Of a DNA stretch of 24,210 bases, positions 13,665-22,216 are shown piece by piece. Source of the DNA: a virus; the IMG/VR virus record IMGVR_UViG_3300033145_001347, positions 1-24,210 of that record. One strand, 5' to 3'. Every line of letters begins with the position of its first letter. Positions within the stretch are counted from its first letter, which is position 1. Under the pieces are notes generated by a model. That model did no database searches. It had not been told where the DNA came from and saw nothing but the letters and a program-made list of their open reading frames with translations. A program made the position numbers and the translations under genes.

Positions 13665-14096
13665 ATGAGGGAAATAAATAAAATTATAGTTCACTGCTCG
13701 GATTCCGATTTCGGAGACGCGGCGCTGATTGATCAGTGGCACAAAGAGCGTGGCTGGGACGGCATCGGATATCACGCAGTGATCACGAATGGCGTGCTCA
13801 GGGCACGCGCCAAATACAAATCCGACGCGGACGGCATGGTCGAAACAGGCAGAGATATTGCCAAAATCGGCGCTCATTGCCGCCAAGAAAATAAAAACTC
13901 TGTCGGGATCTGTTTGATCGGCAGACATCATTTTACTGCATGGCAATTATACAGAGCTTTGCCGAACGCGCTGTTTTTCTATATGCGAGAGTTTGGGATT
14001 GACGAAAAACAGGTTTTCGGGCACCGGGATTTTAATAATAAAAAGACCTGCCCGAACATAGATACTGAACTGATCAGATCGTGGCTTTTGCGATAA
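13665..14096 (+). CDS. T7-lysozyme-type N-acetylmuramoyl-L-alanine amidase
   Basis: This endolysin cuts the amide between muramic acid and the peptide in peptidoglycan. It follows the Amidase_2/T7 lysozyme pattern at near full length (143 aa). Predicted zinc ligands are H10 (IIVHCSDSDF), H120 (GHRDF) and C129 (KKTCPN); Y36/H37 and K127 correspond to the catalytic Tyr and Lys region. It has no signal peptide, so it needs the holin encoded just downstream for export. GGGGAGG is the ribosome site. It starts the lysis-head operon. Confidence 0.93.
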   Translation: MREINKIIVHCSDSDFGDAALIDQWHKERGWDGIGYHAVITNGVLRARAKYKSDADGMVETGRDIAKIGAHCRQENKNSVGICLIGRHHFTAWQLYRALPNALFFYMREFGIDEKQVFGHRDFNNKKTCPNIDTELIRSWLLR

Positions 14097-14129
14097 CGGA
14101 ATAACAGCAATATCGGGGGGTATAACATC

Positions 14130-14678
14130 ATGGAATGGAAATCAATCGGCCGGAAAATAATCGCTTTTGCGCCATCCATCGGCGGGGCGCTATTAGGCCC
14201 CGGCGGGGCCGCAGGCGGCATGGCCGTCAAAGCGCTTGCCGGTGCGTTCGGGCTGACTGAGCAAGAAACCACGCCGGAAAAGATCGACAATCTGATCAAT
14301 TCCGATCCTGAATTCGCTCTGAAGGCTAAAGTTGCGGACAACGACTTTTTGGTCAAAATGCGTGAGCTGGATATCAAAGAATTAGAGACAAGGCTTGAGG
14401 ATATCGATAGCGCCCGTGACCGGGAAGTCGAGATTACAAAAGCAACGGGAAAAAGAGATATTAATCTTTATGTGCTGGCCTGGTTAGGGATACTGGGATA
14501 TCTCGGCCTCATTATATATATCATCCACTGGGGTTTACCCGAGATGAGCTCGGCAGTCGCGTTAATGGTCGGCAACCTGATCGGTATTGTAGGCGCAAAA
14601 TACAGCGGAATATACGACTACTTTTTCGGCTCTTCAAAAGGGAGCGCGGAAAAAAATCAATATTTCGGAGGTAAATAA
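14130..14678 (+). CDS. Three-TM holin (GTA_holin_3TM type)
   Basis: The protein (182 aa) has an N-terminal Gly/Ala-rich amphipathic segment (about residues 10-40, IIAFAPSIGGALLGPGGAAGG), a central charged helix (60-110) and two strong transmembrane helices (111-133 and 139-161). This matches the 3TM holin family found with gene-transfer agents and Mu-like phages. It follows the amidase, so it probably forms the membrane hole that releases the amidase at lysis. Confidence 0.85.
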   Translation: MEWKSIGRKIIAFAPSIGGALLGPGGAAGGMAVKALAGAFGLTEQETTPEKIDNLINSDPEFALKAKVADNDFLVKMRELDIKELETRLEDIDSARDREVEITKATGKRDINLYVLAWLGILGYLGLIIYIIHWGLPEMSSAVALMVGNLIGIVGAKYSGIYDYFFGSSKGSAEKNQYFGGK

Positions 14679-14709
14679 TGCCACCTGCAGGAGGTATGCG
14701 ACAAAAACC

Positions 14710-15129
14710 ATGAACTACAATGCCTGGCGGTTTTGGGTGGATGTGTTTCAGTGGCTGATAACAGCGGCGGCTGGAATATATTTGTTTGCGTCAACCAGGA
14801 CAAAGGCGACTACCGACAACCTGCGGAAAATGGAGGCTAAAATGAGGGCAGAAATAGCGACGCTTAAAAAAGAGACTGAAGACAGGGCCAAAGAACGGAA
14901 TCCGCAATCTGAAATAAAAGAAGTTGATCATCGTTTGCGAAGCGTTTCCGCTCGTCTGGGCCGAGTCGAAACAACATCCAAAGCCGCGGTGAGTCACAGG
15001 GATCTGGCTGATGTGTACGAGAAAATCAACGATGTATCCCGGCAGGTGTCCGGTTTAACCGGCGAAGTAACGTCAGTAAAGGGCAGCGTAGGCATGATTT
15101 TAGATCATTTGATGAATAAGGGAGGATAA
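14710..15129 (+). CDS. DUF2730 family protein (Mu gp25-like)
   Basis: One N-terminal transmembrane helix (residues about 10-27) precedes a long coiled coil (30-135) with heptad-spaced hydrophobics. This membrane-plus-coiled-coil form and its position after the holin match DUF2730 proteins of Mu-like phages. It may act as a spanin-like or lysis accessory protein, but no lipobox-bearing partner was seen, so this is inference. Confidence 0.8.
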   Translation: MNYNAWRFWVDVFQWLITAAAGIYLFASTRTKATTDNLRKMEAKMRAEIATLKKETEDRAKERNPQSEIKEVDHRLRSVSARLGRVETTSKAAVSHRDLADVYEKINDVSRQVSGLTGEVTSVKGSVGMILDHLMNKGG

Positions 15130-15132
15130 ATA

Positions 15133-15432
15133 ATGGGAGGAAAATTCAAAGATACGATGCAACAGCATCTCAGGATTACGCTGTTGCGGCTGCTTTGGGA
15201 GCAGCCCGATTTTTCTCTGAATGATTCGATTTTAAATGATCTGTCCGGGGATTACGGTTTTTCGCCCTCACGAGACCGGGTGCGAACCGAGCTGGCCTGG
15301 CTGGCCGAGCAGGGGCTGATTACAAGCGATGACCTGGGGGGCCTGGTTGTGGCCACGTTAACCCAGCGCGGGGCGGATGTTGCCCGGGGCCGCTGTATTG
15401 TTCCCGGCGTCAAACGCCCGGCTCCAGAGTAA
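15133..15432 (+). CDS. Mu gp26-like winged-helix protein
   Basis: The 99-residue protein is a compact winged helix: LLRLLWEQPDFSLNDSILNDL, SRDRVRTELAWLAEQGLI, then the wing GGLVVATLTQRGADVARG. It matches the VpaChn25_0724/gp26 family regularly placed between DUF2730 and the small terminase. AGGGAGG precedes the start. Its role, perhaps regulating packaging genes, is unknown. Confidence 0.8.
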   Translation: MGGKFKDTMQQHLRITLLRLLWEQPDFSLNDSILNDLSGDYGFSPSRDRVRTELAWLAEQGLITSDDLGGLVVATLTQRGADVARGRCIVPGVKRPAPE

Positions 15433-15434
15433 GG

Positions 15435-15531
15435 ATTGATGACTATTGATTGATGACTGTTGATTGAAAAAAATCATAAATCGACAATCAACAATCCAAT
15501 CAGTCAACAATCAACAATCAACAATCGAAAA
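15435..15531. repeat. TGATTGA-type heptamer repeats, inverted
   Basis: TGACTAT/TGATTGA words every 7 bp (15438-15466) face reverse-complement ACAATCA words (15483-15528), so the gap can form a long hairpin. The array ends just before the AAAAGG ribosome site of the small terminase gene. A frame opens upstream through the repeats, but that reading only translates repeat. Confidence 0.85.
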
Positions 15532-15535
15532 GGAT

Positions 15536-16129
15536 ATGACGAAAAAACAAAAACGAACCGGCAGGGGCTTGTTGTCAACCATCGACCAGTTGCCGGAAGA
15601 TATCCGGGTGGGTATTAACGCGGCCCTGCGCGAGCGCCGTTTGACTCAGGAAGATATCCGGAAACATTTTAATGAGTTGTTGGAAAAAGGCGGCGGCAAG
15701 CCGGTGAGCCGGAGCGCGTTCAACCGGTACAGCATCCAAATCGAAGAAAAGGGCTCCCTGCTCAGGGAAGCCCGCGAGGCGGCCAATGCGCTGGTTGGCG
15801 GATTGGGAGAACAAGGGGGCACGGATCTGGGCCGGGCCGTGACCGAGCTTGTAAAAACACTGGCATTCGACCTGGTGATCAAGGGCCAGGGCAAAGACGA
15901 CGAGGGCGAAAATGAGCCGATCGGCGTTGATACGCTAAATAAAGTCGCTCTCATCTCCCAGCGGATCGAGCGGGCCAGCAAGATCAGCCTGGACCGGGAA
16001 TTGAAAATCAGGGATGAAGCGAGGGCCAAGGCGGTCAAGGCCGTGGAAGCCGAGGCCCAAAAGCAGGGCGCAGGAGCGGCAACCATTGACGCGCTGCGGG
16101 CCGCAATCATGACGGAGTTGAGCGCATGA
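15536..16129 (+). CDS. Mu gp27-like small terminase subunit (DUF3486)
   Basis: The 197-aa protein matches DUF3486: LSTIDQLPEDIRVGINAALRERRLTQEDI near the N-terminus (a helix-turn-helix type DNA binder), then SRSAFNRYSIQIEEKG and a helical C-terminal half. Mu gp27 is the presumed small terminase that recognises phage DNA. I chose ATG 15536 with AAAAGG rather than the open reading from 15464, which translates repeat. The stop overlaps the large terminase start (ATGA). Confidence 0.88.
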   Translation: MTKKQKRTGRGLLSTIDQLPEDIRVGINAALRERRLTQEDIRKHFNELLEKGGGKPVSRSAFNRYSIQIEEKGSLLREAREAANALVGGLGEQGGTDLGRAVTELVKTLAFDLVIKGQGKDDEGENEPIGVDTLNKVALISQRIERASKISLDRELKIRDEARAKAVKAVEAEAQKQGAGAATIDALRAAIMTELSA

Positions 16130-17613
16130 GCGCTGTATTGCTGCCATATCAGATCCGATGGATCGAAGATACGTCTCCGGTCAAGATCATCGAAAAAGGC
16201 CGCCGGATCGGTCTGTCCTATTGCGAGGCGTCGGATGCCGTGCTTTATGCGGCGGACGCGGACCGGGGCGCGAATGTTTATTACATTTCTTACGATAAGG
16301 AAATGACCTCCGGATTCATCCAGGACTGCGCCTCATGGGCCACGGTGTTTCATGCCGCAGCCGGGGAGATCGGAGAACAGATCTTGACCCGGGATGACGG
16401 CCGGGATGTCCATGTGTACGATATTCGGTTTGCCAGCGGGCATTCAATTAAAACATTTTCAAGCAACCCGCGAAACCTCAGAAGCAAAGGCCGCCCCGGA
16501 GAACGCCTGATCGTGGATGAAGCGGCGTTTGTGGATGACATTGAAGAATTGCTGAAAGCCGCAATGGCCATGACCATGTGGGGAGGGACCGTCCGGATCA
16601 TCAGCACTCACAACGGCGATGAAAATCCGTTTAACGGATTGATCTCCGATGCACGGGCAGGCAAAAACGATTATTCGATTCATCGCGTAACCTTAGATGA
16701 CGCATTAAACGACGGGCTTTATAAAAAAATATGCAATGTCACGGGCAGGCAATGGAGCCAAGAGGACCAGGATAACTGGCGCGGCCAGCTCGTTAAGCGA
16801 TACCGACCGAACGAGGACGAAGAACTATTTTGCATTCCGGCATTTGGCGGCGGGGCATATCTTCCCCGTGCGCTGGTGGAAGCCTGCATGGCGGATGCGC
16901 CGTTGCTTCGTTTTGACGGGACACGGGCGTTTAATCTCGAAAAAGAGCCCGCCCGCCGCGCTGAAATGGCGGATTGGATTAATGACATTTTAAATCCGGC
17001 ACTGGCCAAGCTCGACCAAGCCAGGCGGCATGTTTTTGGAATGGATTTCGCCCGTGTAGGTGACATGACGGATATCGTGCCTCTTGAGATCGGTGCGACC
17101 CTGCATAACCGGTGGCCGTTTGTGATTGAACTGCACAATGTTCCCTACAAACAACAGGAACAAGTCACCCTGGCGCTCGGTAACGGGCTTCCCAGATTCG
17201 GCGGATGCAGTATCGATGCCGGTGGAAACGGCGGATTTATTGCGGAGTCAGCCACCGACGCCTGGGGTGAATTCATGGTGGATTCCATTCATTTCACCGA
17301 GCAGTTTTACCGGGATGAATTCCCGAAATACAAGGCCGGATTCGAAGACCGGACCACCAAAATCGTCCGCCATGACGATGTGCTGGAAGATCACCGGGCT
17401 ATCAAACTGGTTCGCGGTGTTCCGAGAGTTCCGCAGGGCAAGACCGACAAGGCCGGGGAACGCCACGGCGACAGCGCAATAGCCGGTCTTTTGGCGGATT
17501 TTCGAAGTCGGCAGGATGTTTCCGTAATGCCCAATATTGTGACTGCCGGGACAAGTCAGATGGGTGAGCAGGTGGCCGGGTATCATGGGCGGGTGAATTA
17601 TCTGGCGTACTAA
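16126..17613 (+). CDS. Mu gp28-like large terminase subunit
   Basis: It powers DNA packaging and cuts the concatemer or host junction. The ATPase half has a Walker-A-like EKGRRIGLS (residues 23-31), and Walker B GERLIVDEAA (D131/E132) followed by a coupling motif IISTHNGDENPF (158-169). The RNase H-like nuclease half has GMDFARVGDMTD, SIDAGGNGGF and a late HGDSAIAGLLAD, supplying acidic residues. 495 aa is normal. The start overlaps the gp27-like stop, and the pair works as the terminase complex. Confidence 0.93.
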   Translation: MSAVLLPYQIRWIEDTSPVKIIEKGRRIGLSYCEASDAVLYAADADRGANVYYISYDKEMTSGFIQDCASWATVFHAAAGEIGEQILTRDDGRDVHVYDIRFASGHSIKTFSSNPRNLRSKGRPGERLIVDEAAFVDDIEELLKAAMAMTMWGGTVRIISTHNGDENPFNGLISDARAGKNDYSIHRVTLDDALNDGLYKKICNVTGRQWSQEDQDNWRGQLVKRYRPNEDEELFCIPAFGGGAYLPRALVEACMADAPLLRFDGTRAFNLEKEPARRAEMADWINDILNPALAKLDQARRHVFGMDFARVGDMTDIVPLEIGATLHNRWPFVIELHNVPYKQQEQVTLALGNGLPRFGGCSIDAGGNGGFIAESATDAWGEFMVDSIHFTEQFYRDEFPKYKAGFEDRTTKIVRHDDVLEDHRAIKLVRGVPRVPQGKTDKAGERHGDSAIAGLLADFRSRQDVSVMPNIVTAGTSQMGEQVAGYHGRVNYLAY

Positions 17614-17634
17614 CAGTAGAGGTCGGCAAAACCA

Positions 17635-17662
17635 GTAACGAGGAACGAGGAATCGGAGCAAC
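17635..17662 (+). repeat. GTAACGA-type heptamer repeat
   Basis: GTAACGA, GGAACGA, GGAATCG, GAGCAAC: four 7-bp words end just before ATG 17666, and the GGAG inside serves as ribosome site. A related array is at 21655-21689. Confidence 0.7.
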
Positions 17663-17665
17663 ACA

Positions 17666-19843
17666 ATGAAACTCTGGCTGAATGAGACGAAATTCATCGA
17701 GCTTAACGACCGTAAATCCCTGAGCGCGGAGATTGCCGCCAGATCACGATCCGTGGACTGGATGGGGATATGGGCGTTGCTGCCTGATCCGGATTCGGTT
17801 CTTGAAAAAACAGGACAGGGGGTTGCCGTATATCGCCAGTTACTCGCTGACGCCCATGTCTGGAGCTGTTACCAGAGCCGGAAATCAGGGACATTATCAT
17901 GCGAATGGAAGATCAATGAAGCGAAAGAAGGTTCAATCCGGCAAAACAAAAACGGTTATAAAATTATCGAAAATCTTATGAACTCTCTCGATGTATATCA
18001 GATCATCACCGACATGCTCGATGCGCCGTTTTTCGGGATGTCTCCACTCGAGGTGATCTGGCAAAGCTCGAAAAATTCCTGGCTGCCGGAACGGATCGAG
18101 GGAAAACCTCCGGAATGGTTCGCGTTCGACCCGGAAAACAGGCTCAGATTTATGTCGCGAGACAATATGACGGACGGCGAGGAGATCCCGGAGTATAAAT
18201 TTCTGCTGCCCCGGCATCATGCAAGTTACCAGAATCCATACGGAGAGCGGGTTCTATCGAGATGTTTCTGGCCGGTGGTCTTTAAAAAGGGCGGATTCAA
18301 ATTCTGGGCTATATTTACGGAAAAATACGGGATGCCCTGGTTAGTGGGCCGGGTGCCGAGATCGACGAACGAGACAGAGCGGGGAGCGCTCCTGACGAGA
18401 TTGACCTCAATGGTTCAGGATGCGGTGGCCGTGATCAATGATGATGAGAGTGTGGAGCTGAAAGAAAGTGGCTCCAAATCCGCCTCCGCGGACATCTATG
18501 AAAAGCTGATCAGCGTATCGAACCGTGAGATATCAAAGGCCATTTTGGGGCAGACCCTGACGACAGAGCTCGATAAGGGCGGCTCTTTCGCGGCCACAAA
18601 AGAACACATGGAAGTCAGGGCTGATCTGGTGGATCAGGATAAACGGATGATCTCCCAGGCGTTTAACATTTTGTTTTCATGGATCATCGAGTTCAATGCG
18701 CAGGGCGCGGCGGTTCCTGCATTTGCATTCTTTGAAGAGGAGGATATTCAAAAAGAGCTGGCCAAACGGGATGAAACCCTGACAAAGCAGGGCGTTACAT
18801 TCACAAAGCAATATTATCAGCGCGTATACAATCTGCAGGAGACGGATTTTGAAGTCGGGGCGCCCCGGGTCGAAGGTTCGGAGTCGGAGGGCGGAGGTCA
18901 GTTTGCCGAGGGGGATGAGGATGTTCACGGGTCAGCGGTGGATAAACTGGCGGAAAAAAAAATCTCCGAAGCCGCCCTGATCTTTGAAAATTACAATAAA
19001 CAGATCAAATCTTTTTTGGGGAAAGCTGATTCCTTAAAAGCCGCCCAAAATAATATTATCGATATTTTCGACCGGATGGATCCCGGGCCATTTGTAAAAA
19101 TCCTGGCATCGACAATGCTTGAAGCGGACCGGGTCGGTGTTCAAAGCATTGCCGGCAGCGAATTCGGCGAAGCCTTCTGGGGTCCGGGACTGCCGTTTGA
19201 AGAGGCGATCGATTATTTTAAAGCCAGAGCGTTTAAAATATCGGGCATAGCCAAAGCCGACCTGCTGGCTGACATCAAAGATGAAATCATTTTAGCGATG
19301 GAGGACGGTTCGACGCTCGATGATTTTAAAAAACAGACCGATGCGCTCTTTGAAAAGCACGGCTGGGACAAACTGCATCCGTATCGGATCGACACGATAT
19401 TTAAAACCAATATGCAGGCGGCGTATCAGGCCGGACGGTACCGGCAAATGATGTCACCGGCGGTTTTAAACGCGCGGCCGCACTGGCGATATGTGGCTGT
19501 CCTGGACGGATCGACAAGGCCGGAACATGCGGTCCTGGACGGAAAGATCTTTCCGCATGATCATTCTTTCTGGGATACGTGGTATCCGCCGAACGGGTTT
19601 AACTGCCGGTGCACGGTGCAGACGGTTTCAGAACGTGAGATGGAGCGGGAAGGGTGGAAGGCTGAAACCAAAGATCCGACCGGCAAATTGATAGAGCCGG
19701 TCGATCCGGTTACCGGACACAAGATGCCGGCCAGGCTCCTGATGCCGGACCAGGGATGGGATCGCAATGCAGCCAAAGAACAGTATCAGCCGGATCTGAA
19801 AAAATATGAGCCGAAATTAAGAAAAAAACTGGAAGGTATTTAG
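17666..19843 (+). CDS. Fused portal (gp29/DUF935) and F-type head morphogenesis protein
   Basis: Residues about 1-480 are a DUF935 portal protein: MLDAPFFGMSPLEVIW, FAIFTEKYGMPWLVG and GGSFAATKEHMEVRADLVDQD are typical. Residues about 510-665 are the Mu F/SPP1 gp7 domain: FEEAIDYFKARAF, TNMQAAYQAGRYRQM and the signature STRPEHAVLDG...YPPNGFNCRCTV. In Mu these are two genes; here they share one 725-aa frame with an acidic, Gly-rich linker (about 400-425). The portal forms the vertex through which DNA enters. The F part helps build the head and may be cut or injected. Confidence 0.9.
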   Translation: MKLWLNETKFIELNDRKSLSAEIAARSRSVDWMGIWALLPDPDSVLEKTGQGVAVYRQLLADAHVWSCYQSRKSGTLSCEWKINEAKEGSIRQNKNGYKIIENLMNSLDVYQIITDMLDAPFFGMSPLEVIWQSSKNSWLPERIEGKPPEWFAFDPENRLRFMSRDNMTDGEEIPEYKFLLPRHHASYQNPYGERVLSRCFWPVVFKKGGFKFWAIFTEKYGMPWLVGRVPRSTNETERGALLTRLTSMVQDAVAVINDDESVELKESGSKSASADIYEKLISVSNREISKAILGQTLTTELDKGGSFAATKEHMEVRADLVDQDKRMISQAFNILFSWIIEFNAQGAAVPAFAFFEEEDIQKELAKRDETLTKQGVTFTKQYYQRVYNLQETDFEVGAPRVEGSESEGGGQFAEGDEDVHGSAVDKLAEKKISEAALIFENYNKQIKSFLGKADSLKAAQNNIIDIFDRMDPGPFVKILASTMLEADRVGVQSIAGSEFGEAFWGPGLPFEEAIDYFKARAFKISGIAKADLLADIKDEIILAMEDGSTLDDFKKQTDALFEKHGWDKLHPYRIDTIFKTNMQAAYQAGRYRQMMSPAVLNARPHWRYVAVLDGSTRPEHAVLDGKIFPHDHSFWDTWYPPNGFNCRCTVQTVSEREMEREGWKAETKDPTGKLIEPVDPVTGHKMPARLLMPDQGWDRNAAKEQYQPDLKKYEPKLRKKLEGI

Positions 19844-19851
19844 GTTGAGAT

Positions 19852-20409
19852 ATGCCGGTCAACCTTGAAATTAAAGCAAAGGATCAACGGGTTTACAACC
19901 TTTTACAGCGGATCCAGAGAAAATTCGGGAATTTCAAGCCGGGCCTGGAGATTATCGGAGAGACCGTGCAGGCCTCGATCTCGCGCAATTTTGAAAAAGG
20001 GGGGCGCCCCGGATGGAAAGAATTGTCTCCGGTGACTAAAAAAATCAGGAAGAAAAAGAGAAAATGGCCGGGCTGGATACTGGTTGTGTCCGGGGCGCTC
20101 AAGAGTATCAGCGACAGGATCGGGAAAGACCGGGTCACCCTGTCCGCAAATAAAAAATATGCGGCGCTCCAGCAATTCGGCGCAAAAAAGGGATCATTCG
20201 GCGAAATAGAGGCCAACATTAAGGCGCATATACGAAAAATCACCCGGGCATTCGGACGGCCTGGAAAGCCTCGCAAGGTTTCCGTGCGCGCGCATACCCG
20301 GAAGATGAAGCTTCCCTGGGGCGATATACCGGCGAGGCCGTTTATGATGGTGCAAGATGAAGACTGGGACGAGATCAGGGAATCCCTGAATGATTTTATT
20401 TTGAGATGA
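19852..20409 (+). CDS. Virion morphogenesis protein (Mu gpG-like, Phage_tail_S)
   Basis: The 185-aa basic protein matches the gpG/tail-completion S family: GETVQASISRNFEKGGRPGWKELS, a central basic loop (KKIRKKKRKWPGW), GALKSISDRI, then YAALQQFGAK and the terminal PARPFMMVQDEDWDEI. Mu gpG is involved in head assembly or maturation. It follows the portal-F fusion directly and its stop overlaps the upstream frame of protease I. Confidence 0.88.
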   Translation: MPVNLEIKAKDQRVYNLLQRIQRKFGNFKPGLEIIGETVQASISRNFEKGGRPGWKELSPVTKKIRKKKRKWPGWILVVSGALKSISDRIGKDRVTLSANKKYAALQQFGAKKGSFGEIEANIKAHIRKITRAFGRPGKPRKVSVRAHTRKMKLPWGDIPARPFMMVQDEDWDEIRESLNDFILR

Positions 20410-20423
20410 GGAAGGAGGTAATG

Positions 20424-21581
20424 ATGAAAAATTTCAAAGGTTTCGATGACTGGATCGAGATATTCAAGGGTGGGAAGCAGATCGACAGCCAGGGCCGGGA
20501 ACATGATGGGGATGCGCTGATTGACAGAGCTGTCAATAATTTCAATACGGCAAACCACGAGCCGCCTCTTGTGGCAGGGCATCCGAAAGATAACTCCCCG
20601 GCATTTGGCTGGGTAGCAGGTCTGAAAAAGGTCGGCAACTCGCTGTATGCCAAATTTAAGGACGTGGTTCCGGAATTTCAGGCGGCTGTTAAAAACGGGA
20701 GGTACAAGAAACGGTCCGCAAGTTTTTACCCTGACGGCCGGCTGCGACACGTGGGGTTTTTAGGGGCCGCGCCTCCTGCAGTGAAGGGTCTGGCCGATCT
20801 CAGTTTCAGTGATGATGATTCGACCACGTTCGATTTTGAGGAGACAAGTCCCTGGACCTGGTCTTCGATTGCCGGGGTGTTCCGGAAGCTTCGCGATTAT
20901 CTTATCGAGAAAGAGGGCATTGAGAAAGCAAATGAACTGATACCCGATTGGGAAATCGAAGAGATAAAAGAGGCGCAGAGAAAGGCCGAAACAACCGGAA
21001 CCGATGAGACCGGTTTCGGCGACAACATAAACACTAATCAAGGAGGAAAAGAGATGAACTTCAGAGAAAAGGTCAAGAGTATGTTTAGCACCCTCGGCGT
21101 TGACATGAGCAAGGTTCCTGATGAGGCAATCCCTGATTCGGCCCCGGACGGTACACCCACGTCATTCACAGAAGCCGATCTGGAAAAGGCCAAGAAAGAC
21201 GCTGCCGAGTCCGAACGCAAGAAAGCGGACGCAGAGTTTGCGGAAAAACAGCGTCAGGCCGCCAAATCCGCACGAGACAGGGAGATCTCGGACTGGGCCG
21301 GCCAAAGGGTTAAGGACGGCAAGCTACTGCCAGCCTGGGTCGATTCCGGGCTTGTGGCGTTTGCACAGAACCTTGACGGTGATGAGGTGATCCAGTTTGC
21401 AGAGGGTGACGGGAAGAAAAGCCCTCAGCAGTGGTTCAAGGATTTCTTAGAGGGATTCGGGGAGTCGGCAATCTTCAAGGAGCTGGCCACAAAGGCGGCC
21501 GCAGGCGATACGGCCGAGTTCGCTGAGTCGAAACAACAGCAGGAATTGGGCGAATCCATCGCTGCGAAGGTGAACGGGTAG
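20424..21581 (+). CDS. I: Mu protease I-like capsid maturation protease
   Basis: Residues about 1-130 form the Mu-I protease domain (GFDDWIEIFKGG, PPLVAGHPKDNSPAFGW, KKRSASFYPDG, RHVGFLGAAPPAVKGL). H53, S98 (or S100) and H109 are candidate catalytic residues, judged by pattern only. The C-terminal half is a scaffold domain, also made separately from an internal start. I chose ATG 20424, 5 bases after AGGAGG; ATG 20406 and ATG 20421 are in frame upstream. The protease trims the scaffold during head maturation. Confidence 0.88.
   Translation: MKNFKGFDDWIEIFKGGKQIDSQGREHDGDALIDRAVNNFNTANHEPPLVAGHPKDNSPAFGWVAGLKKVGNSLYAKFKDVVPEFQAAVKNGRYKKRSASFYPDGRLRHVGFLGAAPPAVKGLADLSFSDDDSTTFDFEETSPWTWSSIAGVFRKLRDYLIEKEGIEKANELIPDWEIEEIKEAQRKAETTGTDETGFGDNINTNQGGKEMNFREKVKSMFSTLGVDMSKVPDEAIPDSAPDGTPTSFTEADLEKAKKDAAESERKKADAEFAEKQRQAAKSARDREISDWAGQRVKDGKLLPAWVDSGLVAFAQNLDGDEVIQFAEGDGKKSPQQWFKDFLEGFGESAIFKELATKAAAGDTAEFAESKQQQELGESIAAKVNG
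21054..21581 (+). CDS. Z: Nested scaffold protein (Mu Z-like), internal in-frame start
   Basis: A strong ribosome site (AAGGAGG, 21040-21046) and ATG 21054 lie inside the protease gene in the same frame, giving a 175-aa product. In Mu, gene Z uses the same trick: scaffold from the 3' part of I. The region is charged, Ala-rich and coiled-coil-like (TEADLEKAKKDAAESERKKAD), as expected for a scaffold. Confidence 0.8.
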   Translation: MNFREKVKSMFSTLGVDMSKVPDEAIPDSAPDGTPTSFTEADLEKAKKDAAESERKKADAEFAEKQRQAAKSARDREISDWAGQRVKDGKLLPAWVDSGLVAFAQNLDGDEVIQFAEGDGKKSPQQWFKDFLEGFGESAIFKELATKAAAGDTAEFAESKQQQELGESIAAKVNG

Positions 21582-21654
21582 GGGCAGAATCGGAGCAGGG
21601 ATGAATCGGAGAAACGGGGACCCGGCTACGCTCTAACGAGCTACGCCGTGGTAA

Positions 21655-21689
21655 GCAACGAGTAACAAGTAACCGGTAACGAGCAAGGA
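21655..21689 (+). repeat. GTAACRA heptamer repeat
   Basis: Five 7-bp words (GCAACGA, GTAACAA, GTAACCG, GTAACGA, GCAAGGA) end inside the GGAGG ribosome site of the decoration gene. Sequence between 21582 and 21654 has looser repeats of the AATCGGAG type and a GGCTACG/CTACGCC pairing. Confidence 0.8.
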
Positions 21690-21698
21690 GGAAGCATA

Positions 21699-22133
21699 AT
21701 GGCAGGGACATTAGGAGTTACAGAGACAACGGGGGCCGAACTCTCTCAGTTGATTGCATCCGATGTGCATATACAGCGAGAGATCACGCTAAAGGCATCG
21801 GCCGGGAATTTGAAACGCGGCACCGTGCTGGAAATGGTGAGCGTTGCCGGCGGCCAGTGGCAGCAATTGCAGGCAGCCGGCGGGGCAAATGCCCGGGCGA
21901 TTCTGCTCGAAGATGTGAGCGATTCAACTTCAACGCAAAGAGCCCAGGCTTATTTCGTCGGGAAATACAGGGAAAAAGACATGATCTGGCCCGCCGGCAT
22001 CACTACGCTGGAAAAGCGCAATGCGATCGTGGGAATGCAGGACAGGGGGATTATCATCGACGAGGCGATCCTGGCTGTGACCACGACGACCACGACAACA
22101 ACTACGACTACGACTACAACGACAACGGCGTAA
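21699..22133 (+). CDS. Head decoration protein with poly-threonine tail
   Basis: Residues about 1-125 match the phage head-decoration family (lambda D-like, HDPD type): GAELSQLIASDVHIQREITLKASAGNLKRGTVLEMV, ILLEDVSDSTSTQRAQAYFVG and RNAIVGMQDRGIIIDEAI. Such proteins cap the capsid after expansion. The C-terminus carries 16 consecutive threonines (codons 22080-22127) then Ala. Codons are mixed (ACC, ACG, ACA, ACT), so this is selection for threonine or an old expansion, not a fresh slip. The tail should be exposed on the head surface. AAGGAGG precedes the ATG. Confidence 0.85.
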   Translation: MAGTLGVTETTGAELSQLIASDVHIQREITLKASAGNLKRGTVLEMVSVAGGQWQQLQAAGGANARAILLEDVSDSTSTQRAQAYFVGKYREKDMIWPAGITTLEKRNAIVGMQDRGIIIDEAILAVTTTTTTTTTTTTTTTTA

Positions 22134-22156
22134 TTTAGACTGAGCAGCAAGGAGTG

Positions 22157-22191
22157 AATTCTTAATTCTTAATTCTTAATTTTGAATTAAG
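22157..22191. repeat. AATTCTT heptamer repeat with hairpin
   Basis: Three exact AATTCTT units (22157-22177) run into a 7-bp hairpin (22175-22181 with 22185-22191). The array separates decoration from capsid gene. AGAAGGAGG follows for the capsid start. Confidence 0.75.
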
Positions 22192-22216
22192 CATTTAAAA
22201 ACAGAAGGAGGATAAA

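Noticed and set aside
21950-22150. Minus-strand ORF encoding a poly-valine run
   Set aside because: It is the complement of the poly-threonine codons in the decoration gene.
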